From assembly GCA_016508695.1 (NCBI GenBank), contig VNKQ01000004.1:2418001-2482000 (forward strand): a DNA stretch of 64,000 nt, written 5' to 3'. Position 1 is the stretch's first letter; each line of letters opens with the position of its first letter. A program made the position numbers and the translations under genes. Of this stretch, positions 21,892 to 32,806 are shown in pieces. The notes below the pieces were generated by a model. The model did not search any database, was not told the origin of the DNA, and was given only the letters and a program-made list of their open reading frames with translations. This stretch comes from Hyphodiscus hymeniophilus. Lineage: Eukaryota > Ascomycota > Leotiomycetes > Helotiales > Hyphodiscaceae.

Positions 21892-23323
21892 ATGTTCGCC
21901 ATCGAGAACACCCGCAACATGGAAGCCAAATCATCACCCTCGCCCCTCCCCACTTACAGGATCTTCCGTGACAAGCACGGCATCCCACAGTTCGAGCCAA
22001 AGAGAGGCACGCAAGCGTTGAAAGATGCCCTGATCTACGCCTTCCCCACGCTCGAGACGGAGCTCCAACTGATGCAGGCGGCCCTGAGGCAGTTCTTCGG
22101 CGGCGAGCGCGGCAGCAAGTTCGTCTTCGAGCTGCCACAGAATGATCTGCAGACCAGTCTCGCAAAGCCCAAGGGGGTGGAGATTTCTCCCATCCAGCTC
22201 GGGAAGGCTTCTCTGAGGAGCTCCAAGCTGCCTGAGCGGATGGGCCAGAGGCGGGGCTCTAGGGCGTCCTCGAGAGCCTCGTCAAGACCTCCGTCCAGGC
22301 CGCCATCGAGAACTTTGTCGAGGGTTTCTTCTCGTGCGGCGGAGACGCCTTGCAGTCGTCCGGGGACGCCGATTGACGGTAATCTGGGAGGTAAAATGAC
22401 GACTTGGATTCTGTCGAGTGGGCAGGAGTTGGGGGGAAGGAAGAAGCAACCGTATGATCCGGTGAAGCGGAGGAAGGTGGCTGAAAACCGGGGGAATGTT
22501 TGTGAGAAGCATCGGGTTTCGAAAACGACTGTCAGTAGTTGAACTTTCTTCTTCTGGATTGGGATGCTGATTCGAACAGTGCGATCCTGAGTTATGCCCT
22601 GATAATAAAGCCTATGCAAAACCTGTCGAGGTTGCGAAAGAGGCGGTTGATTTGACTGGAGGCTTCAGTAATCTACCTACAGTGGTAGAGATCAGAAAGT
22701 TTGATAGAGATATGGCTCTAAGGTGGGTTGCCATTTCACCTTGGCCCAAAATGCTCTAACGACTCGACGCTCGGGTTCCGCTCTTCCATAAAGCAGAGAT
22801 CGCTACTCTAACCCTCCCATCAAGATCATGAAGCTGACCTCCACTTAGTACCACTTCCGAAGTGCCCTCGGATATACAGCCACTTGCAGGTCCTGGTCCC
22901 TCAGACCTATTCTGGGACGCGTCCTCAACACCCGACCTCTCATTCGACGACAGCGAGACTCTCTGGACGGACATCTCTCTCACCAACAGCCACTCGACCT
23001 CCTGGACCGGCCAAATCTCCAACATCGACCTCCCAGCAGCGATCGCCTCGCTAGACCAAGGTCGCAAGGATATGAGCATAAACGACTTCGCAGATCTCAC
23101 GACGTTCGCTTATCACGAGCCCTCGCTGAGCGAAGGCGAACACCAAGACTTCACCACACCACCGTCAGATGTCGCGGCGGTCCAGCAGCATCGGGATCTA
23201 TCGAGCCTGGGAGGAGCATCGATTGGTTACGCCGAGGGTCCGTTCATGGGGTGGACGAACAAGAGGAGCAGCCAAGTGTGTGAGGATTACGGCTGGGTGT
23301 TATCTCACGTGGGAACTCTCTGA
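21892..23323 (+). CDS. Putative nuclear protein with SR repeats and a C/H-rich motif
   Basis: Three exons (21892-22530, 22580-22722, 22849-23323) keep frame for 418 residues. Residues 100-150 form an Arg/Ser repeat tract (RASSRASSRPPSRPPSR). Near residue 190-225 a basic stretch (PVKRRKVAENRGNVCEKH) leads across the first intron into KTTCDPELCPDNK, giving Cys-x2-His-x6-Cys-x4-Cys. This resembles a small zinc-binding motif, or a divergent half of a Zn-cluster; it exists only after splicing. The C-terminal half is acidic, Ser/Asp-rich, resembling an activation domain. A transcription-related role is inference. The second intron (126 bases) is longer than average. Alternative splicing near 23278 is possible because a GTGTGT donor-like site precedes the stop. 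Confidence 0.65.
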
Positions 23324-23888
23324 GGCTAGGTCTAGATGGTTCGGCAAACCCGATATCAGGACCTTTCACTGCTCACTGCTCACTGCTCACTCCTCGCCTT
23401 CTCGGAAAGACACCAGGAGCGCCACGAGGACTACCAGACGAGACATGAACAGCCGACTCCTCCCGCCTCACGCTCTCGATCCCACCCCCTTCAACTTCCA
23501 CGTCCAACGCACTTCCCAGCCAATCCAATCCAATCCAGATCCCATCCCGACCCTTGCGCATAAACCAATTGTATTTGCACATCCCCATGGTTCAATCCCA
23601 AATTCACAAATTCGCAATCCACGGACGACGAGAGGAGAGATGAGATGAAATAACGTGTTACATGTTACGTGTCATCTATTATCCGTCCTTCGACATTTGA
23701 TATCTGATATTTGATACCTGGGACGATGCTGTGAAGGTACTGATATCAGCGAGTATGCGTATGGATGCACCAAGAGACGCGCAGCCGCGCGCCGCACGGC
23801 GAACGAGGTGTAGAGAGTGCGGAGTTGGCTCTGCTTTTTACAAGTAATTGGCTGGGCTGAGATGAAGGCTGGATGATACTGGTACTTG

Positions 23889-23980
23889 AGGCAGAGTAAT
23901 AAATGTTAATATGATGTTTCTGCCTTGTAGTAAAGGGAAAAGGAAAACAAGGCAGAGAATCATAATGATTATTCTGCCTT
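23889..23980. repeat. Two tandem imperfect palindromes with shared AGGCAGA/TCTGCCT arms
   Basis: Unit 1 (23889-23926) and unit 2 (23949-23980) each start with AGGCAGAG and end with TTCTGCCTT, with AT-rich centres; they are separated by a purine-rich spacer. The arm sequence therefore appears four times in alternating orientation, allowing alternative hairpins. Confidence 0.7.
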
Positions 23981-24160
23981 AAGCAGTATCCTGCCAGCCA
24001 GAGGTGCCTTGCTTTCTAGCCTAGCCGATCAATAAGCGAGCGAGAACTTTTTAGACGTGCAATATGTATTTGTATCTGACATATGTGGAAGTCCGAGCGA
24101 GAGATGACCGCGAAGAGAAAAAGAGCAAGAGCAATTTGTAGATAGATCCATCCATCCATT

Positions 24161-24202
24161 CATCAACCAATAACTATCAACCAATAACCATCAACCAAGT
24201 AA
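24161..24202. repeat. 14-base tandem repeat, three copies
   Basis: Three consecutive near-identical copies based on YATCAACCAATAAC; the last copy is slightly degenerate. It lies about 130 bases beyond the stop of the exchanger gene. Confidence 0.7.
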
Positions 24203-24330
24203 TCCTCAAAACGAAATGAAATGTGTGCAAACTCGCCCAGAACACCGCATCAAAGGAACGGCCCTACGACCCAACTCTCCTCGCACTCCACTAACAAAAT
24301 AACCTCCCAGCACACTCCTCATCACGTCGT

Positions 24331-27212
24331 CTAAATCATCAACAGACTCCTGATCATCTTACTAGTCGCATCCGGATTACCACCGAGCACAGACTGCGAA
24401 TCAACATCTGGGTAGAAGAACGCCGCGACGGCGATGATGACATAAGCTGCGCAAAGCAGTGCGCCTTCGAGGTAATTCGAGCGACCGTCGAGGACGAGGA
24501 AGTTTACGATGAAGGCCGAAACGAAGAGGGAGACTGTTTCGAAGAGTGTGAAGTAGAGCGACATGTCTTTGTCCATGCACCATCCGAGGAGGACAATGAA
24601 GGGGGTTACGAAGAGTGCTGGGATGGGTTAGGTTGGGATAGTAGAGGGAGGAGGAGACTTACCGATTTGGATACTGGAACCAACTGCAACACCGATTGCT
24701 AAATCCATCTTGTTCTTCGAGGCTGAAAGAGAATTAGAATTATGATCGTATTCGTAGAGTCAGAAGTAGAATTAAGACAAATTGTAGAACCAGAAGTAGA
24801 ATTAGAACAGGTCGACTTACCGACGGTCACAGCTGTGACGTGTTCTGCGGCATTACCGACGATAGGCAAGATGATAAGACCAATGAAGGTCTCATTCAAT
24901 CCGGACTGGCTAGTAACGAGGGCATTGATGCTATCTACCATAAACTCGGCGCAGACAGCAACTAGCCCTGTTGAAATCAACAACAAACAAATGGCGGTGG
25001 TACGACTGATGTTGCCTTCGTCAACGGAGCCCTCCTTATTTGAGGCGACCGCACTACTGCCGATACGGACAGGTTGAAGACCAGTAGATGGGGCACGAGG
25101 AATAGGGTTCTGATCTAAGCGATCGGGAAGAGAGTTGGTGCGGCGGATACCGTAGCGAACACGTGGAATTGAACCAGGTGTTGGGGTCGGCATGGGTGGC
25201 TGAGACGATTGCGAAAAGACGTTCTGAGACAAAGTCTTGGGAATTTGAGGACGAATACCACGGAGTGTGAAAGGTCGTTTCGTAGCAGAGTCAGTCTGCC
25301 CTAGTTCATTCTGGGCTTCGGCGACTGCGAAATCCACACGGCGAGGTCCATCAACTTCTTCAGTCTGCTTCTCGTAGGACGTGTTATTGACAACTCCTTC
25401 TGTGATTGCGTTCTCTCCATTCCTGCGGGCCTTGCGCTCTCGCTTCTCTCTGCGTTTTCGATCCTTCTTTCGCTCCTTCTTCATAGAATGACCATTGTAA
25501 GAGTTATTACGGCTTTGCTGGGGTCTCTCATCTACATCGGCATCATCGCCAAAGTCGATGGCACCTAGACGATGGCCAAATGTGACAGGCTCTTCGGAAA
25601 CGGCCTCGGCATGGGCGGGAGAAATCGAAGTCGTTCCGAGCGATGGCGTTCGAGTTCGAACTGCATCAACATCGGCTGTCTCCTTCGAGCCAGCGCTGGA
25701 CTTGCGGCGTTTCCGGCCACCTCTCATGACCCGCTTGATACGTTTTGCAGTGGTATTCGAACCACTTGAGGCATCCGAATCGGAGCTAGAGCTTGAAGAG
25801 TCATCAGAAGAGGAGTCCAACCAGTTAGCAACAGGTCCTGGAGCTGATTCTTCGTCGATAATATGCTGCGGCGTACTCTGATACATATATGCGTGGGACT
25901 TCAGCTGGAAGAGAAGGTACATTCCATAGACAAGAAGTAAGATCTGGTCGATCAGCAAAACTTCTGAGTTCAAGGGAGTTGACTTACCACACTGGTACCA
26001 CGGCTAACTTTCAAAACAGCTGTCTCAGCTTGACCTGATGTCTGTTTCTCGGTATTGAATGAAGCATGGAAAGCGGTCTGACACGTTAGTGACGAATATG
26101 GCATTTAAGGTCGGTACATACAGGAAGCAGTAGACTCATAACACTTAGACTGAGTAGACAAGCACTCATTTGCGTGACAGTACTATTGTAGATCTAGAGA
26201 TGATTAATAAGGCAAGAGACTACCGCCAAGGCTGCTGTTTTACCTGTTCACGGAAACGAAGTCCACCGACGAGAAAACACATGCCTAGAATCAAAAGTAG
26301 GTTTGCAAGAATCGAGCCGAGCAGGGAAGCTTGGACGATACGGATTTCATTCTGCAAAAATCAGCAGAGTTCAGAAGACATTATCAATTGACTGACCTTG
26401 GAAAGAGCAATGCTGTTTGGTTGGAATAAGGAGGTGAGCATAGGTCTTGATATCACGGGGAACGAGCATAGGGTCAGGGGAACAAAAGAAAGGAACCGAT
26501 GATATGGGACGCGATTGATATGATAATGCCTTTAAGAGGGCTTCTCGCTCTTTCTTGTCTTGATCTCTTATGAGGTAGACATACATGCTGTGAAAGATTA
26601 GCAGTGATCAGAAGGGGATGTAGGAAGACGCACAATATGATAAGCTCGACAGCATTACCAAATGTAACATTCATTAGTGCACCGATGGTATCTCCCATTC
26701 TCTTTGCCACACTTTCCGTAGCATGGCTGAGAAGGCCTGCTAGAGGGATGATAGCAATGGCGTTCATTCCAAAAATGATACCTGGAGAGAGGCCTGCAGC
26801 TTGTGAAGCGATGCCCACGGGAACAAAGACCAGCAATAGATTGATATAGCTGGAGAGTATGATGGATTTAGCAGTGAGCCAAAAGCGGGTAGCAACACTC
26901 TTCTTGGCAGGCAACTCATTTATGACAGTCCCCTCCCCATCAGCTTGCGGAGGTGGAGCTGGTGGCGGAGCGTCTGTCGATGTATTGTCGGCAACATTGT
27001 TCGATGTAGGTTTTGAGGATTGGCGGGCGAGGCCGTTGAGGTCTGTCGAGGGGAAGGGAGGGATATTGGTTGTGTCATTGCGTGCAGGAGGGTTCCTCGT
27101 CTGCTGGGAATCTGTTCTTGGGGGGTGGTCAAGGGGAGAGTCGGTCGGCTCGAATCTTTGGAGAGTGGAGAGGGGCCATGCGCTTTGGTTCTTGCCCAAG
27201 AGCGGATGCGAT
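24331..27212 (-). CDS. Vacuolar-type Ca2+/H+ exchanger (CAX family) with a long cytosolic loop
   Basis: Exons read on the minus strand: 27212-26634, 26587-26585 (3-base microexon, predicted), 26412-26397, 26351-26244, 26193-26122, 26077-25988, 25943-24821, 24722-24663, 24617-24331. Family motifs are clear: GNAVELI and RIVQASLLGSILANLLL (first alpha repeat), RGTSVILLLVYGMYLLFQL, and GNAAEHVTAV (second alpha repeat). These exchangers load the vacuole with Ca2+ using the proton gradient. The loop between the repeats is unusually long (about 300 residues) with an acidic Ser/Asp run and a Lys/Arg cluster (KKERKKDRKRREKRERKARR). The 5' end is unresolved: the first listed exon starts at an acceptor (TATACAG), so an upstream exon with the start codon is missing from my model. 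Confidence 0.88.
26585..26587 (-). other. Predicted 3-base microexon of the exchanger gene
   Basis: The trinucleotide CAT is flanked by a complete small intron upstream (26633-26588, GTGCGT...CTAATC...CACAG) and a consensus donor GTATGT directly downstream (intron 26584-26413, ending AAACAG). Including it restores the residue spacing usual in CAX proteins between GNAVELI and RIVQAS. Confidence 0.5.
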
Positions 27213-28302
27213 CTGTATAGGAAGGAGAGTCAGGCGAAGTCTTCTTCATCGATGTTGAGTCAGGAAAGCAAGTGGTGTTGTTGTCCTGGGGAAGGGTGGA
27301 GATAATCGAAGTGATGGTGAGATGGATGAGATGGATGGTCGTTGCAGGACGATGGGGGGAACCAAGTAGTTGGGAGGAAGCTCGGAGGCGATGCGAGAGG
27401 ACGGAAGCTCTTTATCTGATTGATTTGGATTGCTGACGCGAATAACTCTGGGTCTGCCAAGCCAAACTGTGGAGAAGTGGATGAGGCAACGAGGGTTGAT
27501 TCGACGATGTCGATTGTGGCGCAGAGAGACGGAGCGGAGAGGAGATAGATAGATAGATAATCAATTGCCAAGTCAAGACTTGAAGTTACCAAGGGCCAAG
27601 CTCTGGGCAGTCGGCTCACGCGAAGGGTCGTCCAGAATTGGGATCCGTTCGGATGAATGTGGATGGAAGTGAGCGTAGGTGTATGTAGGTAGGTAGGTAG
27701 AGGTGGGTGTGATGCGGATATGCGAGTTGGATAATCCGATGGCCTTTGGTTGGTTGTTGGCTCATGCAGCTTCCCAGATGGCACGACGACCAGGGAAGAG
27801 CAGTGGTGGATATGGTCCAGAGTCGAGTTCCATGGATGCGCGAGGGATTGAGAAGACAGAGTACTGGACGATGCCAGGATAGAAGGGAAGAAGGAGAGAA
27901 GGAGAGAAAGAAAGAGGATCACTCACGCATATCGTCGAACTCCCAAGAGTCCCTTGCAATGACGGACGAGAGCTTCAAAGGCCTGGTTGACCTTTACTCC
28001 GCCTTCCAATTAAAGGATCCAAGATCAGCTCAGTGGGGATGTTGAGGAGAGCTTGGATGGGATTGAACTGGGTTGTAATTGGGTTGTATTATGGATAGAG
28101 AATATGGGTCGATGGTGTGGGTAGAGAGTAGTGTAGATGGAGAGAAAGCGATAGAGAAAGAGAATGAGTAGAGATGAGGATCTAAAGGGACACAATACAC
28201 GCCACATACATCCTCTTGGCCATGGCCCAATACAGGTTTGCTTCTTACACTTGGCGCCAAGAGGCTCAAGCTGCCACTTCCCCCCATCTTTCCGTCATGG
28301 CC

Positions 28303-28312
<10 letters not shown>

Positions 28313-28381
<69 letters not shown>
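28313..28381. repeat. (TC)n microsatellite followed by (AC)n
   Basis: About 30 uninterrupted TC units followed by about four AC units. It lies about 1.1 kb upstream of the exchanger coding exons and produces spurious Leu/Ser and Arg/Glu repeat frames. Confidence 0.95.
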
Positions 28382-28818
28382 TATTCACATCACTGTTTTA
28401 CAAATTACAGCCATCAGAAGTAGGTAAAGGTTACACATCTACCCGTGATAGAGCCCCTCTTCCAAACACCCAGTTTACGCGTAACACAAATCCATTCTAC
28501 CAAGATGTCCTCGACACGGTTTCGCGTTGAACATTCATTCCCATTGTGGCTGAAGACCCTAAATACCTTAATCCCTGCAGTACGCTAAGGGTCATAACTG
28601 AGCACAGCCACATCATCTCGCTTCTCGTTTCATCATCGTCGTCACACACGTCATCAAGGCTCAAGCAAGGCTGAATCGACCCCACGACGGACCGGACCAG
28701 TCACGCGGATACCTGACTTCCCTCTTTGGGATCTTCTACTTCTGCCCTCAATCACGAATCCTCATGCTGGACACTCCTGCAGTGGACCTTCCTATTGCTA
28801 CTTGTGTTGTATTGCGCG

Positions 28819-28862
28819 CTTGCTTACTTGCTTGCTTGCTTGCTTGCTTGCTTCTTGCTTAA
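28819..28862. repeat. Tetranucleotide (CTTG)n repeat
   Basis: Ten or so imperfect CTTG units; one unit is changed to CTTA and one to CTT. Confidence 0.85.
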
Positions 28863-28997
28863 TTGCCAACATGTCAACCTCAAGCACTAACGCATTCTCT
28901 TGCAACTCTGTACTAAAAAGACTTGCTGGAGCGCTGTCAGTCGTGGCAGCAGTTTGACCTTCTCTACTATGTTATGCTATGTGTACTACACCGAGAA

Positions 28998-29600
28998 TCA
29001 TCCTCGCTGTCCCCATTGTCCTCGCTGTACATCGCATGAGCTGCCTGATAGAGTTCCCTGTTGACGAAGACTCAAACTGACCGAGATACCACCTTTCCCG
29101 CTTTCACTGATCATCCAGGTGCTCGAGTGTCTAGACCTTGCGAGCTGGCTACTAGAAGACGAGTTTGACTGACCACGATTGACAGTGCGATCTTGGGGTA
29201 CCCCCAGTTTGTCGATATTGCTAGCAGCAACGCAATGAATATCGATTTCCTGGTTGGACACTAGCAGTACGATATTGCCTTCACTGAGGTTGACCACAAC
29301 AGTGCACTTCAAACCCCTACTGAATGAGGGAGAGCCGAGACGTCTGAGTCTTCCATCAAATGTTCCCCAAGACTCAGAGTCGGCCTCGAGGCCTGGTCTG
29401 GCATAATTGGCCCTTAGAAAACAGCAGGCGATCAGAACCTCTTGTCCTTCATGATGATCTACACCTCCTTTCTACCGAAGAAAGTCTTCACCAATGATCC
29501 CAGCAACTAAATCAAGTGGAGGTTCTGCTCCAAATTGGAGACAAGGATCGGAGACTAACTGTTCGCACATTGCCGTTTAACATCGGCTCATCCCCCTCCT
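28998..29600 (-). pseudogene. Probable decayed gene or unmodelled gene, unknown function
   Basis: On the minus strand a frame is open for about 160 codons from near 29478 to the stop at 28998, and the same frame continues upstream past a single TAG to an ATG near 29563. The translation has a protein-like look (VLIACCFLRANYARPGLEA, then GLKCTVVVNLSEGNIVLLV and a Ser-rich end). Further upstream similar protein-like segments continue in shifted frames (IIEIVHTRGGCSIIKEGDE). A pattern of one stop and frame changes suggests a relic; an unconventional intron removing the TAG (ending GGTAG at 29478) is the alternative. The C-terminal part faintly recalls the end of MlrC-type (M81) metallopeptidases, but I cannot confirm this. 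Confidence 0.35.
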
Positions 29601-30968
29601 TGATAATGGAGCATCCACCACGAGTATGAACAATCTCAATGATGTCTGGTGGTTTCCTTCGGATCTTCTTGATGCAATCTGGTCTTCACCAATGGTCTAT
29701 TTCCTACGACGATAGCCATCCATTCATCACAACCCCTTCGTGATGTCGTCTTCGACACCTGCATCACAGTCATCCACTGAGACTTTACTTCCAAAACAGA
29801 GTCATTCAGCGAACGACAACGGTTTTTCGTGTCCTTAGAACCATGCCTTCTCACCCGTGTACGCCAAGACACTTGCTTGGAATCGCTCTGCGACGAGGTA
29901 TCAGCGTGGAGCAGTGGAAGAGTGGGATAAACCTACATATCCCAACTTTGTCCGGACTCTTGAGCTTAGTGACGAGAGAGGGACGCTGCAGATTAAGTAC
30001 AGAAGTAAATGAGCGACAAATTGATTGCTACTTTCTTATGTTTCTTTAAGCTTTGTTTGAAACAAGGGTTAAATCCTGGTTGTATTGGCTTCGGCGCATG
30101 TGCCGTGATGGACTATTAGGGTAACACAACCCTCAACTTTTCATCTCAACCATTCAATACTTTGAGGGCTTCAGAATTGTTTCGTTCTGCCTTTCTCTTC
30201 GTCGTTCTCCACATTCTGCTCTTCTGAGCAGTTTACAACTTCGGATCAGTATTTGGACCGGGCTCAAGTGGAACCCAGAACCGCTACTTCTCCAGCCTTA
30301 ATAAAGGAGGGTTCGTAGAGGCATAAAAGTCACACCCGGAAGTTGGTGTTAATCTGATTTCATATGTATAATTACATACTCAAAGAGGGCGGATGGCAAG
30401 TCTACGAGCAATCTCTCAGAAGACCTCTCTTCAAGGTCATATGACCATATCGCTTGCTCTTTCACCTTGACAGAATTTCAGAGCTTCGCCAACCTCTGAT
30501 GTCACTCCATACAAGCAAGACCCTAGATCTCATATCTGCCTATCTTATAAATATCCGACCGACAGAGCGTTCGCCACGGCGAGTCCGAAGAAAAAGCCCG
30601 TCCACACGTGATCTTTCTCAAAGTTACCGAGGTAATAGTCGGCGCCAAGCCTTAAGCGACTTAAGGGGGCAAGGAAATCATCCAACTTATTCACTGACAT
30701 ATGCCAGAATCCACTTTTCATGCGGCTGAACTATCTTTCCGAGTCCTGAGATTTTCTTCGAGAGGCTCATTGACTGGCTGTTCTGATCGGTGTGTCGGTG
30801 AGTCGGCGGTTTTGGGAGATTTCCTTGTGTTGTGACCCAGTGTTTATGGCGTTACTTAATCTTTCTGAGAGCCGCCCAACATGGCGTGGGCTTCTCGTAT
30901 ATCTCTTCCGTCTTTTCTTTAGGCTTCTACTGCGTCTCATTACATTGCTACTTTATCTTTATCACGAA

Positions 30969-32806
30969 ATGGAGAAAGAAATGGAGAAAGACTTCGAAGT
31001 TGAAGCTCCCAAATCGATACCTCACTGGCGTCTTATTATCGACCGAGCACGTGTCACTCAGGATGTCTTAACACATCAGTACACAGGTGAGGGCACAGCT
31101 GAGGACCCTTTCATTGTCACTTGGATCCCAAATGATCCTGGAAATCCAATGCAGTTTTCACCCTCCAAGAAATGGTTCGTCAGTGGAATTGCTGCCGTTT
31201 CTATGCTTGCAACTGCTTTCAATTCCAGTGCATTTAGTGGTGAGTTCTCCGCGCTACTGTGGACGGCTGCGATATTGATGTCATTCTAGGAAGTATACGA
31301 GAGATAATCTTCGGCTTTGACATCAGCATTGAAGTTGCAACCCTAGGAGTCTCGCTCTTCGTCCTTGGCTTCGCTCTAGGCCCACTCATATGGGCACCTC
31401 TGTCCGAGATGTACGGTCGTCAAGTCGTCTTCGCCATAAGCTATGGTGGATTCACAGCATTTAACGCTGCTGCACCTGCGTCCAAAAACATACAAACCCT
31501 CCTCGTCCTCCGATTCTTCGCTGGTTCTTTCGGATCCTCACCTCTCACAAACGCTGGCGGTCAAATCGCGGATATATTCAATGCGTCGGAGCGAGGGCTA
31601 GCAATGGGTCTCTTTGCCCTCGCTCCCTTCCTCGGACCAACGATCGGACCCATTGCAGGCGGCTTCCTCGGACAATCCAAAGGCTGGAAATGGGTCGAAG
31701 GACTGATGACCATCTTCTCTGGCGTAATGTGGATTTTCGGTCTCCTGTTCGTCCCGGAAACGTACGCCCCAGTCCTCCTCCAGAAACGCGCGGAGAAACT
31801 CTCCCTGATGACCGGAAAGGTCTACCGAACTCAAGGCGACGCAGCTGGGAGGATGGCTGCCAGCAAGCGCTTGCAAATCGCCCTTGTCCGCCCTTGGATC
31901 CTCCTCTTCAAGGAACCCATCGTCCTTGTCCTCTCAATCTACATGGCTATCATTTATGGCACTTTGTATATGCTCTTCGGGGCCCTGCCCATCTGCTTCC
32001 AGGAGGTCCGCGGCTGGAGCGAAGGTATAGGCGGCCTGGCATTCCTCGGTGTAGCAGTCGGCATGATCTTCGCTGTCATGCTTGTTCCTCTGGGCAACAA
32101 GCAGTACAGGCGCGCGGCAGCAGAGCACGGCGGCATCGCGCCGCCCGAGGCTCGTCTCGTATCCGCCATGGCTGGCGCGGTCGCGATCCCGCTCGGGCTG
32201 TTCTGGTTCGCGTGGACGAACTACGCCTCGATCCACTGGATCTCGAGCGTGATGGCCGGGGCGCCGTTCGGGTTCGGCATGGTGGTCATCTTCCTCGCGG
32301 TGACCAACTACCTCATCGACGCCTACACCATCTTCGCCGCCTCGGTGCTGGCCGCCAACTCGGTGCTGCGCTCGCTGTTCGGCTTCGCCTTCCCCCTGTT
32401 CACACAGTACATGTACGCCAACCTCGGCATCCACTGGGCTTCCTCCGTCCCGGCCTTCCTGGCGCTCGCTTGTCTCCCCGCGCCCTTCTTCCTGTACCGG
32501 TACGGCGCGAGCATCAGGGCCAGGTGCGAGTATGCCGCTCAGTCGGAGGCGGTCATGCGGAGTCTGAGGATGGGCCAGGAGGTGGATGCCGGGGATGGTA
32601 CGGGAGAGCAGGGTAATACGAGTGATGAGGTCTCGGTGGGAGGCGAGACAGTGAGTGATGAGGAGGATCATGTGCCTGCAATCAACAAGACCAAGACTAG
32701 TGCTTCAAAGGCGAGTCTTCGCGCGGCGGGCACTGCGTACCACACCAGCCCGTTTGACCTCGATCGTGTGCATACGCACGATTCCCTATCCGGCTTACCA
32801 CGGTGA
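30969..32806 (+). CDS. MFS multidrug/polyamine-type exporter (DHA1)
   Basis: Two exons, 30969-31239 and 31290-32806, encode 595 residues. The N-terminal cytosolic tail contains the fungal DHA1 signature DPFIVTWIPNDPGNPMQFS just before helix 1. The MFS loop signature PLSEMYGRQVVFAISY and the antiporter motif region (FALAPFLGPTIGPIAGGFL) follow, with about 12 hydrophobic helices. The C-terminal tail is acidic and Ser/Thr rich. Members export drugs, fungal metabolites or polyamines with proton antiport; the substrate here is unknown. I chose the ATG at 30969 (MEKEMEK) because the 59 in-frame codons upstream are a hydrophobic run unlike family N termini. The second half of exon 2 is much more GC-rich than its surroundings. 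Confidence 0.9.

Larger units (their letters stand above)
23324..24330. other. Intergenic, 3' region of the Ca2+/H+ exchanger
   Basis: Convergent 3' regions. It holds a CACTGCT short tandem repeat near 23365-23390, two tandem palindromes (23889-23980) and a 14-base tandem repeat (24161-24202). No gene seen. Confidence 0.45.
27213..30968. other. 3.7 kb gap: exchanger promoter/leader, simple repeats, probable gene relic
   Basis: From right to left: the 5' part of the exchanger gene (a missing first exon should lie here), a 220-codon minus frame (27922-27260) likely to be leader sequence, GATA and GTAG short runs (27543-27561, 27680-27701), the long TC/AC microsatellite, the TTGC repeat, a decayed reading frame (28998-29600) and then about 1 kb without features before the MFS exporter. 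Confidence 0.4.

Noticed and set aside
28030..28423. Frames with poly-Arg/Glu or poly-Leu/Ser across 28313-28381
   Set aside because: Produced entirely by the TC microsatellite.
30792..30968. N-terminal extension of the MFS exporter with a hydrophobic Leu-rich run
   Set aside because: DHA1 exporters have a hydrophilic cytosolic N terminus; the ATG at 30969 fits better, so the extension is taken as leader.
31690..32616. Long plus-strand frame overlapping the MFS exporter, and minus-strand frame 32671-31934
   Set aside because: Arg/Pro/His-rich composition typical of shadow frames in GC-rich coding DNA; the MFS frame carries all family motifs.
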